Assembly (NCBI GenBank): GCA_004352715.1
Contig: SCFE01000023.1
Location: forward strand, 69,393 to 133,392
DNA length: 64,000 nt
Direction: 5' to 3'
DNA from: Hofstenia miamia
Lineage: Eukaryota; Xenacoelomorpha; Acoela
The notes beneath the pieces were generated by a model. It had not been told where the DNA came from. It did not search any database and was given only the letters and a program-made list of their open reading frames with translations. This document shows positions 41,282 through 54,188 of this stretch, piece by piece (the first letter of the stretch is position 1; each line of letters begins with the position of its first letter). The position numbers were made by a program, and so were the translations under genes.

Positions 41282-43199
41282 AAAAATGATGGTAAACAAA
41301 GTGATCAATATAATAGAAGAAGAGCAAGAATATCAAAAACCAGAAGTGAATGATGAAGACTATCAGAATCTAAGTAAAGAGGAGAGAATGAAATTAATAG
41401 AGATACTGAAGAAACACACCAAAATATTTAACTATAGTGAGATAAGCATGGGCAAGGCAGTAGGAGAAATGCACAAAATAATTACAACCTCAGAGGAACC
41501 AATAAGATTGCCTTGTAGGAGAGTCCCTGAGCATTTAAAAGAACATTATAACACAATTTTGAATGAATTGATAGACAATAAAATAATAAGGCCCAGTGAA
41601 AGTCCATATGCGGCGCCAACTGTCTTTGTCAAGCAGGGAAGAAAGTACTGATTGTGTATAGATTTTTGTAAGTTAAATGATGTTACGAAGAAAGATGCCT
41701 ATCCACTTCCGAGGATAGAGGACATTATATATGAAGCCAGCAAGAATAAATATTACACTTGTATTGATTTGTGTAAAGCAATACCTGAATATTACAAGAG
41801 AGAGTTGGTCAGGAAAGTACATGAAAATGACCATATGGGAATAATCCAGACAGAGAAAACCTTTAATGCCTGGTTTATAACAACAAGCATAAGAAAATCA
41901 GTTGAAGACATAATCAATAAATGCAATACATGTTTAATAAATAACAAGAGTCACTTTCCAGTACAAACTGCACCACTTGAGAAAATAATGGCAACAGCAC
42001 CTAATGAAATTGTGCATGTAGATCTAGAAAAGTTATCTCAGGACAATGAGGGGTATCAGTATATATTGGTATTGGTTGATAATTTCACGAAATATGCTCA
42101 GATGATACCATTAGACTCAACAATGGCAAAAATTGTAGCAGAAAAAATCATGAAGGAATGGATTTTAAAGTTTGGACCAATGCAAACAATAATATCAGAC
42201 AGAGGAGTACAATTCAAAAGTAAATTGTTTGAGGAGATGGCTAAATTGATGGAAATATTAACAGAAAAGACAACAGCGTATCATCCTCAGGCAAATGGAG
42301 CTGTGGAAAGATTAAATAGAACTATGATTAAATTAATACGCATATTAACATCACGAATTGGAGGTAGAGACTGGAGAGAAGTATTAGAAATATTAGAATA
42401 TTTTTATAATATTTCAGTGCATTCAACAACAGGGATGACTCCATATAAAGCCATGTATGGCAGAGAAGTGGCAACACTGATATCAATGCAATACCATACA
42501 TACTTCGAAAAACCAGACAATGAATATATAAAGAAAATTAAAGATCAGATCACTGGAATTCAAGAAACGATGTGTCACAATACGAAAAAGTCTGCAATAA
42601 GACAGGAAAGAAATTTCAACAAAAAGATATATGGTGAACCACACAGGGTAGGGGATAAGGTCTATGCGTACACTCTAATGAGAACACAAGACGTGAACCA
42701 AGTAAGAAAAGTAAAAACACAGTGGTCAGGGCCTTTCATGATCACACAAACACTACCCAATAATAATTATAAAATCAATGACGGGAGAATATTACATTTT
42801 CAAAATTTAAAACAAGCAATGGTTGATATAGAACAAGTAATACTTGACAAACATGCAGAATTTAAAATCATACAAGTTGATGATGGCATATACGCTGAAA
42901 TGGATAAATTAGACAGTGTACATGAGGAAGAATTCCAAGAAGAATATAGACCCAATGGAGGAGAACCAAAAGTTGAAAAAGGAATAATGCCCCAGATGGC
43001 AGTAAAAAATAAAATGAGATGTAACCCTGAAATATGGGATATTGATTTAGTAACTGAATTTAGGAAAAATGAAACGGATGAATCCATGATTGCCAATGAA
43101 AGCCAGGAGGATCAGAAGAAAGAAGACTCTGCAATCTGTTCATCAATTAAAGGGCGTGAGGATAGAAGAAACATCAATGAGTTCTACTACGAGAACTAG
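41271..43199 (+). pseudogene. Element B1: pol with RT core deleted and integrase intact
   Basis: RT N-terminus (FNYSEISMGKAVGE, CRRVPEHLK, YAAPTVFVKQ) is open to a single TGA at 41649; the same frame then stays open for 515 residues to 43199. Just after RT motif A (CIDLCKA) it jumps in frame to the sequence before the integrase zinc finger, so the YxDD box and all of RNase H are missing. Integrase looks complete: HENDH and CNTC, HVDL, SDRGVQF, QANGAVERLN, the GPF module (SGPFMITQTLPNN) and HFQNLK. A hydrophilic tail ends with an IKG unit. The element cannot copy itself. Confidence 0.9.
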
Positions 43200-43204
43200 G
43201 TCTC

Positions 43205-44843
43205 TGCAATCCAATTCAGTGACGGTGCTCCCTCTAGTTTAAATTTTGTGCTTCTGCTGATTCAATTTCTTCTTCTTCTTCTTGTTTCTCTTCGTTTTCC
43301 ATTAGATCTTCTTCGTCAAAATATGCATGTTCCTCTTCTATCCAATTGATCTGTCACTTACAGTATTTTTTGTATGTCCCTTATTACCACAAGTCTGACA
43401 TTTCAAATCTTTTGGTTTTATTTGTTTTATCGTACTGTCTTTCAGTTTTATTTTCACTAATTCTTCTGATTTTTTCATTATGGACTTACCTATTGGATTA
43501 TTAACCATTGGCATTGTGCGATTCATTATCTGTTTTGCAATTGTCGATTTTTCATTAATTCTTGCATTGCTTTCCATTGTAATTTGTATCGCCAATCCCT
43601 TTCTAATCATTTTATCCAGCAAGTCATCTGCATCACATTTAATTTGGAATTGCGTTCATATTACCTCTGGCAACCCTTTGCAAATATGTGCAAATAAATC
43701 ATACTTCGAATACCTGTTTTCTCTGGAACTAAGTTTTAACAGTCTTTCTACTTGAGACATGTAATTTCGCAAGTCATCCTTACTGTTCATCTTTATTCCA
43801 TTTAACAGCATTCTGTACTGGTTTTAAAACTTTCATCGTCATAATATTGTTGATATTCGCCTATCAACTTTTTATAGTTCATTTTCATTTCTGTTTCCAA
43901 CACTAAATAATGTTGATATGCAGCTCCACTTAAGTATAACGGGAATCTTGCTGCTGCCCTTTGTTGCATTACTTTCTGTTCCTTCATGTTCATCTCGAAA
44001 ATTTCTAACAATTCATTAAATGTAGGTGAGTAATGTCCACTCTTCCTGTAAATTTAGGCAATATTGCCTTACATATCAATGTTTCATTATCATCATCTTC
44101 TGATAACATAGTATTTTGAAATAATGGTTTCCTTTCATCGATTTCTCAAAATTTTCTTTAACCTGTTTCATTACATTTTCGACTAACTTTGCTATAAACT
44201 CTTCTTCGGTTTGCGCATTTTTGCAATCTTGTATCATTACATCCTTCTGTGGTATAACTGTATTTTGCTCGGGCGATTTTTCCACTACAACATTTTCTAT
44301 GGTTTTTATTTCACTTTTCTTTATTTCAATTAACCGTAATTCGTCTTTTAAATTGTCAATTTCCAGTTGCTTTACTATATTTTCCTCCCATAAGTTAACA
44401 TTTTCTTCATGTAACTCTTTCATCATTCTCTGTAATTGTTCACATTGGAGCTTTATTTCCTTATTTACTTCTGTCAGCTGTTCTATTTGTTGTTGAAACA
44501 AGTTGCTTTGTTCTGTCAAGCGAATACTTGTGTCTTCCTTTATTTCATCAACTAATTTTTCTTTTTCAGCATTCTTTATCTCTACTTCGATCATTCTCTT
44601 TGTTAGTTGTTCTATTTGTCTAGTCAACTCTTTCCTTTCTTTTGTATTGTTTTCAATAATTTCCATTAGCTGGGTTATCGTAAATTCATTTGTTAGCTCT
44701 GCAGGTTGTAGCACCTGTTCCATTGGGGATTGTTCACTCTCTGGGGACATTATTACATCCTGTGTCTCAGGTGTACTTCTTGTTTGGGGGGTCTTTTGAG
44801 TTCTGGGTTTACTTCTAGTAGTTTTTTTCTTTGAATTCACCAT
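43205..44843 (-). pseudogene. Element B2: gag, truncated
   Basis: It starts MVNSKKKTTRSK. The first 255 residues are open: basic Thr/Pro head, then a long coiled coil (LMEIIENNTKERKEL, LRLIEIKK). Frame changes follow near 44080 and 43800. The capsid-like part has FPLYLSGAAYQHYLVL. The knuckle is CQTCGNKGHTKN followed by a one-base shift that loses the last Cys. Similarity to B1 ends at the gag-protease boundary near 43230, where B2 abuts the end of B1 in opposite orientation. Confidence 0.85.
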
Positions 44844-45080
44844 TTTTTCATTTTAGCTCTGAGTATCCAATTGGCTGATCCATTCCTACTTTTTCTGTGC
44901 TCAGGTATAGTGTTATTTGTTTGTTCCCTCCTTTTCTTTTTTCTTTTTTTTCTTTAGTCACTACTGATTTACTTATACTGTTATTCCATCCTTTTATTTC
45001 TTCAGTTTTTCTCTCCAATTTGAGTGATTCAAGAAGAAACAACTATCTTGACTCAAATCTTTCTTTGTGCATGTTGGGCG

Positions 45081-45096
45081 CCTGTCATGGTCGCCA
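45081..45096 (-). other. Primer binding site of B2
   Basis: TGGCGACCATGACAGG directly follows the LTR. It differs from the family A site. Confidence 0.6.
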
Positions 45097-46422
45097 TGTA
45101 GAATCTTGACAACCTTCCACTACTAAATCTAAACTTAATTTAGGAGCTGCTTTGACTAATTTCCCTCCTTGTCTAGTACAGTAGGTGACAGATTCCAAAT
45201 TTCCATCTCTCTTCCTTTACTCTAACTTGTTGTGAATTATTAATTAGAATAATATCTGATCAACTACAATTGATACTTGAACTAACAACAGTAATTTAGG
45301 TGCCAGACAAGAGATAGATGGTACAATGTACAGGGTCAGAAACCCGACCTGAAGCAAAGCACAAAGAGGAATCAAAGAAACCACGATGTAATCATTAATT
45401 CCAAATAACACTTGAACATCGGGAGAAACACCAACAGCCACTCCAATGACTCAGTGCATGAAATAATGTGCGAGAATACGATAGTGACAGTGTGTGATAA
45501 CTTACTAATTTAGTGCATTGATTGCTCTTGTTATTAATGTAAAGGGAATTCGCAACCTGAATGCATTAGCTTATTATTATTCCTTACATGTAATAACCCT
45601 ACATATAAATATGTATATGTTAACAACCTATTGTATATGTGAACAACCAATGCGGTCAGCATAAAACAATGAGATGGGTCATTTGGTCGACTAAGAGTTA
45701 AATACAATGTAATAACAATAATACACTTCCAATAGAAGCAAAATGTGAATTCTCCTACAAGGGCTAACATAGATCTAATACTAAAATAAAACGAACAACA
45801 AATGATAGGAAAGCTATAATGAAGAAAAACCCCTATCCTTATATGTAACCTATGAGCACATCAGGTAAGCACCGGCTACCAGCCGCACAGCCATTTGAAT
45901 GGTGCTAACAATTAATTGTTAAGTGCAAGGCCATTACGAAGTCTCCCGTTAAATGAAGTCATGGACCACCATCTCGAATACCCTAGTGCTCGAATGTTTA
46001 GCTTTCCATTTTAGTTAATAAATAAACCTGACAAAAGAAAACGAAGTAAATCCGATAAATTTTGGCCATCATCAAAATATAATATTGCACAGTTTTTATA
46101 CTAGAAAATTTTAAACAATCAAATATTTGGCTCGTACCTGTTAATTCTGAGTTGTTGACAATTTACTAATTCTCGATTTTCTTTTGTCTGTTGCTCTGCG
46201 CATGTCATCATTAATTAGCGTTTTGCGACTTTGCCCTTTCACCATTTGTCAAATATACATTTGTACTGCCAAATTAATTAATAGAAAAATTACTGCTTAT
46301 AAATTTACAAATGGTTTAACTAATTATAATCATGTGTGTACAATTAATATTTATTTCAAATTGCAATTATAGTTCTTTCCTCAATTTCACTTTTCTTGAC
46401 CACATGATTGAATTATGTTACA
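45097..46422 (-). mobile_element. Family B LTR (5' LTR of B2)
   Basis: 1326 bp. In minus-strand sense it starts TGTAACATAATTC and ends AAGATTCTACA. It is related to family A only in short blocks, for example the GTGCTCGAATGTTTAGC region. The tip also matches 1840-1883. Confidence 0.8.
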
Positions 46423-47056
46423 CTGTCACCAAAATGTATAGACAAAATTCTAAGGACAAACCCCTCCTCATTAATTTTCGCTAAAACACGCAGACAAACT
46501 CTACATGAATTCAAATTATTAGGCAGCATATACTTGTTTTAAATTTAGTATAAATAGTTACAAAGCAAAACAGAATTTGATGAAATATATTCTTTGGAAC
46601 TATTATCCTTTAGTTACTACGGGTTCGATTATTTAATACAAATGTCTAGCTAAGATATTTGTGCTCAATAGTGGTTGGGAATCAAGAATGAAAACGATTC
46701 AATGGTTCTTCATCCCCAATCATGAAATTTATTTAGGTTATGGAAATGAATAGGGTTTTTCTCAACTCTTGCATAGCTAGTTATTGTTTGTTTTTGATTA
46801 GCACATAGTAACAAACTCTTAAAAAGCTTTCCAGCTAAACATAAGGAGTGATTAACAACTGTTTTAGATCCAAATTAGACCATGTTGAACCAATAATTAG
46901 ACCGCATACACATTTATATTATATGTAGGATAGGAAGCTGCTCTGATAGCAATTTATTATATTCTGATTTTTTAAAAGCAGCTAATGTCATTTCTCACTT
47001 GCTTAATTATTGAACTACGTTTTATTGTTAAACACAAATGAGTTAAGTCGAATTGT
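46423..47056 (+). mobile_element. Degraded family A LTR fragment
   Basis: Blocks in LTR sense match 18500-19100 in order: TATAAATAGTTAC, TTTGATGAAATATATTCTTTG, AGTGGTTGGGAATC, CAATCATGAAAT, then AAACACAAATGAGTTAAG. Both ends are missing or unrecognisable. It abuts the outer end of the B2 LTR. Confidence 0.6.
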
Positions 47057-48718
47057 GTTTTTTAAATGCTAAAAAGGCCTGGAAGAAAATGCTACAATAA
47101 ACAATAACTTTATGGTGTCTAAAATATGCAAATTTCCTTTTAAAAATATTAAATATTCTCTTAACTAAATTTTTTGTTTCTTGTTTTAAGTTGAAACCAA
47201 TTCCCGTCTTGTTGAAAATTACCATATTTCTAAATAAATTAAAAATTGAGATTTAATTGAAATTTCTAAACATTTAGCAGTGCATTATAGTGTTATGCTG
47301 TAAATATAAATGTGAATATGAACTATGTATATCTAATTCATCAGCAGTTCATGCAATTAAAGCGAGTGTGTTGAATCCAAATATATCTTACTCTTTTAGA
47401 AATTTACCAGAATGGGTTATTTGCTTACTAAGAGAATTAAAGTGAACCATACTGCGGTGAGGCCAAGCATATACTCATAGAGATTTTTTTAATAATCCAC
47501 TGAATAAAACCAGTGCAAGGTCCTAAATACAGATACTATGGAAAGCTAGAAAATTATAGTTGGATAGAAAAATTTTGCCTTAAATCGATGTTCATGCAGA
47601 CAATTTTTTAATACCGTTAGTCAGAAGTTCTATTAGCAGGGGCGCACTATGTATGAAAAAAGTGGCGATATGCAGTAATATGAACGCAACTAAGGTAAAA
47701 ATCTGCCACAGGCTGGAATTTGATGTAACATGACGCTTTAAGTAACCAAATCAAAGAATATGCTATTTAACACTTCCTAAGCTTTTTAAAATGTTTGCAT
47801 ATTTGATCATCGCAAAAACAGCATCCAAATAAAATGAGGTCAACAATGATATACAATCATTTTTCTACATTTCAAAATCAATTGTTTGGTAGATCTAAAG
47901 TCTTTACTTGGAAATGCAGTATTTATAAGAAACAATTTTGGCACGAAACTTCTATACTTGTGAAACCCTCTAACTTGTTTGGCGAACCATTTTTTGTTTT
48001 GAAGCAAATGGAATAATTGTAGGGACACAAAAGTGAAAGGATTTTGTGATATTCTGTATTTTGAAGACTTTGATAAAAATTTCCTGCTTGGTTCCTTTCG
48101 AATTGCATTTGTTTAAACTTTTAATACTGTGAATGTCACCTCGTTTGACTTTTTCATTAATCATTAATTTAGATACTACCGTCTGAAATTCATAAAGTGC
48201 AAATACACATTGCATATGATTCCTACACCATTCCCATCCCAACATGAACTTACGACGAATATTATCATTTTTCATTGAACTGTAGATGAAATTCGCTATA
48301 TGAACTTTATTATCGTTTGATTAGTGAATTTTATAATATCTTTGAAAATAAATTTATTATTTATAAATGTTCGTTTTCTTTGTATGGTGAGAATATGCGT
48401 CTGTGGAAGCATGTATTTACATTAATTTTAAAAAATATTTGTACTTTTAAACATTTATCGATTCAACTTTTTACCCAAAAAATTCATCAATAAAAAGTTT
48501 GTAATTCCATAACGTGAAATTTCTGCATATAGAATTTCAATGGTTTTTGAAAATTATTTATGAATTGTTACATCTTGAACAATAAATTGAAACAATTCTA
48601 ATTTCATGGGATTTTGAAAATGGATTATGTAATATGTATAAACAATTGGTTGCATTTCACATAATAGATTGCAAAGTAATTTTGTTTGTCAACAAATATT
48701 ACAACGAAATAGAACATA
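47057..48718. other. Non-coding stretch
   Basis: AT-rich; short open frames on both strands overlap each other (for example 47834-48275) and have no recognisable motif. Confidence 0.5.
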
Positions 48719-49000
48719 TTCCAGTGACGTCAGAGATAGACATCCTTGCATCGCTCGGCGGTCAAAGTCCACAATTACATCATAGTCACGCCAGATAATC
48801 CCGCAAAGGTCAAGGATCATTTTGTGGCAAGTACTTCACTCGGGTATTACTACTCATAACGATGTTATTGCACTTGACCTGTCTCTAGGTGATGATTTTT
48901 ATGATTAGGATGCTTGCACTGCCGTTGAGATATATAATTCTGAAAATGCTGACTTTGGGGATAGGCCACAAGATATCAACAAATTAAGATACCCTTAGTG
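48719..49000 (+). other. Possible decayed coding remnant
   Basis: The local GC content is higher than its surroundings. Pieces such as SEIDILASLGGQSP, HNDVIALDLSLGDDF and AVEIYNSENADFGD can be read in changing plus frames with stops between. It could be an old transposon or processed gene. I cannot name the family. Confidence 0.3.
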
Positions 49001-49461
49001 TACGAGAAATATCCCAGAAAGATGTGGGGAGGCATATTAGATATTACGTAAATAAATTGCAAAAGATTCCATATGGATATACCCTTTCATATTAAGTAAA
49101 TCCATAAGGTAAATTCTGTAAATTGGAACGGCGGCATATATGGAATTGATTGTTCATGAAATCAAAAATATTAATAAATGCATGTTTTGAATATTAAAAT
49201 CAATAGAAAATGGAAAAAATATAATAAAAAATGATAATTTTTAAGTGGCTTGATACAATTTGTTATGAAATATACAAAAAATAATTTATGACTTTCCTAA
49301 ATTAAAATACTCCCCTAAACAATATGTTTTCCAAAGAACAACTAGAAGAAATATATAAGAACAACATTAAAGCTATCTTAAGTTCAAACATTTTTCAAAG
49401 CAGTTTGTTTTCAAATTACAAAAGAACATTATATGAAAATGTCCATATATTTAGTCATTTG

Positions 49462-49497
<36 letters not shown>

Positions 49498-51333
49498 CTA
49501 GGTTTGTTGTAGATATATACATGTATAGCTTTGTAACATATGATTGCATTTTAAGGGTGCACCATTATTAAGAATAAGTGTTCTGCAATTTTTTGACATC
49601 AAATTTGATGAATATTTATGAATTTTTTCTATTGGCCAAATCTTTATAATCATCTTGTATATGCATTTGTAGGCTTAAAAGTGCTTGTATATACCATGTA
49701 TTACCGCACATTTCTTAGATGAATTCCAAAACATTTTGAATGTTTCAATCATTTCTGAATTTACTCAGAGTGTGTTTACCCCTATGTGCAAACGCTTTTA
49801 AATTTTTTAAAATCCCAGTATATCTGTTTCCAGACGTTTACTTTCAAATTTGTGATTAAGCAATGCTACTTCTTTACATTAACCTATTGTTTTTGCTTAC
49901 CATTTTTGGCATTTTATATATTTAGTTGAAGTAAGAACTTCTCATGAATGCATCAACTAGGATCATAAAACTTTTACTACTTAAAAAATCAACGATATCA
50001 AAAAAATCACCAATATTTTGCTACCTATCGTTGAAAATTTGGATGATCATACTAATCATGTTATCAACTATCTCATTTTGCAAAGGAAGGATTGTTTTAG
50101 TAACATACTAAATTTAGGAAAATTATTTGTAGCAAAAAGATTATTAGAAGGTGTGCTTATTCAACAATCCCCCTATGATTTTAGAAGGCAAAGTTACCTT
50201 AAGGTATCGAAGCATTTCATATATTTTTGGTATTTGTAAGTACCCCATAAACATTTCGCAGTTCAATGCGTGATAAAAAAGTCATTATACATGTATTTAT
50301 GGAACTGTAGCAATGGCAAAACTGTAGTTTGGAAAAATTTTTGTAAATATATTAAGTATTGCGTGTATATCGAGTTTTGACTATATATTAACAGATAAAC
50401 TGTGCATTTGTTCGAAAAAAATTATCAAAATATATTTTCAAATAATTATTTTATTGCAAATTCACTTCTAAAACTACTTTACAAACTATATGCTGAGGTA
50501 GAGACTACTCTTCAATCCAAGCGATTATTTTGCCTTCCCAACCTGGTAGTTTACAGTTGTCATCGTCTATCTAAACGTACACGCTAAGGACTGAATACAC
50601 ATGAAAAGCAAACATCCAAGACATAAATGTACATTTTAAGCCTTTCAGAAATATTTGAATCAATAGCACGCTCTTATTCACCTACACAAAAATTTCCTTG
50701 ATTTTCAAAACTCAGATACAAATATCACGAAGACTTATAATCATATTACTGGTATTATTCAGAGCTGTATGCTCCCTGGTCAGGAATTTCTTGTCTGTTT
50801 TGGTCATGCCGGCTAATTGGCTTTGTTGCAAAATGTGGTTCAGCTGTTATTCCTAATTGTCCAAAGTGAATATTAATTCTAAATATTTTCTGTTTAGTTT
50901 GATAATGGTCTTTGCTTACTGTATGAAAAAAATAGTATTCGATTAACTTTTTCAGACAAGCTCTAACTTGCTTAAGCTAAAATCTGTGATAGAAGCAGGT
51001 GGAGATATTCATAATTTGCAGTAATCCCAGGAAGTGAAGATATTTTTTTTCAAAAACAATTGATCTGTTACACAGAGTGATGGAAGATGACAATTTCTTC
51101 GATCTATTCTAACATGCAGCGTCTTAATTGCCTGATTTGAGAATATGCTAATATTTGAAAATTTTATGAGTAAAACTGCCATCTTTATTAGAATAATTGA
51201 CATAAGGGGAAATTTTTCAGGAAAATTGTGTTTACCTATTTCGCAATGCATTTGTTTAAGTCTCCAAGTCCGCCTTGCTCTTTTTAGCTGTTGTTCCGCA
51301 AGTACGTATCTGCGCAATTACACAAAATATTTC
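49001..51333. other. Non-coding stretch with a (TA)n run
   Basis: A TA microsatellite lies at 49466-49492. I see nothing else supportable. Confidence 0.5.
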
Positions 51334-51335
51334 TT

Positions 51336-51648
51336 GCTACGAAATATTTCTGTCGCGTGTGTTATCTTAATACATGGCATAAAAATATTTTTAGCAATTT
51401 GCATTTTATTCTCCTATATATGCATGGAATATATGGGTGAATAAATTGCCCCAAAATCTAACAAACATTTCCTTTGAAGAAGTGCAGCAATGCAATGCGT
51501 GCTGCTTCACCATGCAGAGAGATTTCGTGACGGCATAAAAATGCAGGCAAATTTCGAGTAATTGCTAAAAATATTTTTATGCCATGTATTAAGAAAGTAC
51601 GTGAAATCAATTTGCGTACCGCATCGCGCGGCAAAATATTTCGTAGTA
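51336..51648. mobile_element. Foldback/MITE-like inverted repeat
   Basis: The inner arms (51365-51399 and 51560-51594) are 35-base perfect reverse complements starting TCTTAATACATGGC. Outside them CTACGAAATATT plus a GCCGCG-like word recurs in inverted orientation at both ends. The total length of about 310 bp and the lack of coding capacity fit a MITE. Confidence 0.7.
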
Positions 51649-52124
51649 ATTGACAACTATTCAGGTGGGTCATGCTTGCATGTAATTAACATTTTGAAAA
51701 ACTTTCACATTTACGCTTGCATTTGCGGAAATCATTAAATTTCATATATGCCATGATAGTGTAACACTGGTCAGAGAAATTCTCCCGCAAAATTTGAAAA
51801 TACCCTATCATGAATAACGTCAAGCAACACTCTTCCACATTTTCCACCTGTACGTAAAATTTATAGACATACTGGCAGCAAAACGAGGTACGAGTGAAGC
51901 AGAAGCCTTAGTTCAATTATATACAAAAACTAATACATTCAGTGAATTTCTGAAACTATGAAGCGATTACATTCCTCTTGTAAATATTAGATTATGTTAA
52001 TTATAAGTTTTGCTAACAAGAATATAAAAATAAATTTGGAGAATTTTAAGTTAACTAAATGTAAACGTTTGCAAACGAAAATTTCCCATTAATGATTTAT
52101 GAAATACGTCCAATCATGATTGCG
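51649..52124. other. Non-coding stretch
   Basis: I see nothing recognisable. Confidence 0.5.
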
Positions 52125-52976
52125 TTCGGACAGGATATTCCGGGCAGGCAGGACAGTGTAGAATAAAATTGAGATCCAGTTAAATCCGAATAAAATCTAT
52201 ATTAGAAATTGAAGGCTAGAACCCTGAATACATCAACATTATATTCTTCATTAATTTTAGTAGAACTGTAGTCTCATCATAGTGTATCCATATCTTCATG
52301 CATTTATGCCATCTTTGAAATTGACTCTTTTAAGCAACAACCTGCAAATCTTTTCGACAAAATATATAGAGATTTAGCACTATTTCGCAAGTTTTTGAAT
52401 GTATTACGATTGGCTGTTGTACAATACACCCTACCATATCGGCTTGCTGACAATCTGCTTGCCATTCCTGCAACTAGTGTACTTTGTTAGACTAAAAAAA
52501 TCTCACTATTTCACCATCACTAAATTTAGAATTTGTAACTATTTTGTTGCCTTCACGATTGACAATTGTTTTGAAAAACGTTTTATCGCTTAATATTTAC
52601 ATGCGCAGAAAATAAGCGGTGGAAATCCAGGTAAACAATTCTTACCACTTAACGTTACTTAGGGAAATATTGGAACACAACATAATATTTTGACATAACG
52701 AAATTGCACTATATTCTGTTATTGCATTTATTTATGTTCATAATCTTGTTAATGAGAGGATCTTGCTGATTTACACTTTGCAGATTGTGTGCAGGTGAAA
52801 ATTAAAACTACTGATTGAGTAACTGATGATAAATGCCTGCAAAAATCATTCTATATGAAAAATATTTGAATTTGAGACTCCTGAAGCATGACAGTTAATC
52901 CGGATAAATCCGAACAAGATAAAACGAATTTAAATCCGGACAGGGCAGGATAATTTTTCGTTTTAAACTCCGCCCT
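52125..52976. mobile_element. hAT-like non-autonomous element or remnant
   Basis: The right border on the minus strand reads TAGGGCGGAGTTTAAAACG and continues with ATCCTGCCCTGTCCGGATTT and TTATCCGGATT. At the left border (52130-52200) GGACAGGATATTCCGGGCAGG and GTTAAATCCGAATAAAATC are in the opposite sense. Inverted CCGGAT-rich ends of this kind are typical of hAT elements. The 0.85 kb between shows no transposase. Confidence 0.5.
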
Positions 52977-54139
52977 AGCCAATGCTGCTATTTTTCATTG
53001 AAGTGAATCATTAATAGAAATTAAAAGATAAAGGACAAAATCGAAATTTAAATTTCTATGTTTGTAATAAGAATTTGTAAAATAATAATGGGCATAGATA
53101 ACTAAATATTTAGTTTTCTATGTAATGGGTTCTCCAACTTCAATGTATTTTTTCGTGCCCTCAAAAACGCAACCTCACATTTCCCACACATTTTTAATCC
53201 TGGCAAGAAAACCTTTTTTAACAGGTTTTAGCAACTTCTTCACAATATATTCATACTGGATTCGCAAATTTTTTATTAAGTTTTGAGTGCTTCCTTGTAC
53301 ATTTAGTTTCCTAGTTGTTACACATACTTTGAAAATACATTGAAGCTGCTTCTAATTGACTTAATCTTCCACTTAATGTATTTCAAATGGCTAGAAACCT
53401 CACTTAAAATTCTTTTCAATCGTTTTATATCTTAAGACATAGTAGAGCATATTTTTGTAAGACATCAATTATGGCCTCAAACTCTTAAGCATACATCTCT
53501 CATTACTGACTGCCTATAGTTAACTGTGGAAATATGTTGGGAAAAGGGCTACTAAATGCTAAACAGCCATTAATTTAGTTGAGATATTCGCACTATTTCA
53601 GTTTTTTAAAGATTGATTTTTTACTAGAGCCGTCTCCAGCTTTTCAAAGTAGTAGGGAGTGAGGTCAATAGGGTGTTATATCCTACAAAAATGAATTTCA
53701 CTATCCGCTTTGATGATATCCTTATTTCTATTTCACAACATAATTAAAAATTCCATAATAATCTACTAAAATTAATGCCAATTCGGCTCATTTTTAAGAT
53801 TCTGGTTACAAATTGTATCTTATTTTCCACAAACTAGACCCGAAGTTGGGAGTGTTCGATGCTCCTAAAAAAATCTAATTTGAATTTTAGAAAATGTGGT
53901 GCAAACGTAAATACTTCAAAATTTTAATTAAATTGTTCAATACATTTGGGGAAACAATTCCATAATAGTCGGTTTCTTTTACATTTTGTCCCATTTTTAC
54001 GGCCCATGTCCATTTCTGATTCCGATAAATGTAAAATCAGAATTAGAACCAATAACATCCTCAGTATACTTAGTTGTAAATATTGATTTGGGCTTTCAAT
54101 GGGATGGACCAAATTTCTTGTTAAACACTTGTATTTCAT
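52977..54139. other. Non-coding stretch
   Basis: I see no supportable feature. Confidence 0.5.
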
Positions 54140-54140
54140 C

Positions 54141-54186
<46 letters not shown>
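54140..54186. repeat. (TA)n microsatellite
   Basis: A TA run with one G interruption. Confidence 0.9.

Positions 54187-54188
<2 letters not shown>

Noticed and set aside
47834-48275. Overlapping 60-100-codon frames on both strands
   Set aside because: Several frames overlap on both strands with no motif or splice evidence; this is expected by chance in such DNA.
51009-51317. Minus-strand 102-codon frame
   Set aside because: It has no recognisable domain and lies next to the foldback element. Its composition is like its surroundings.
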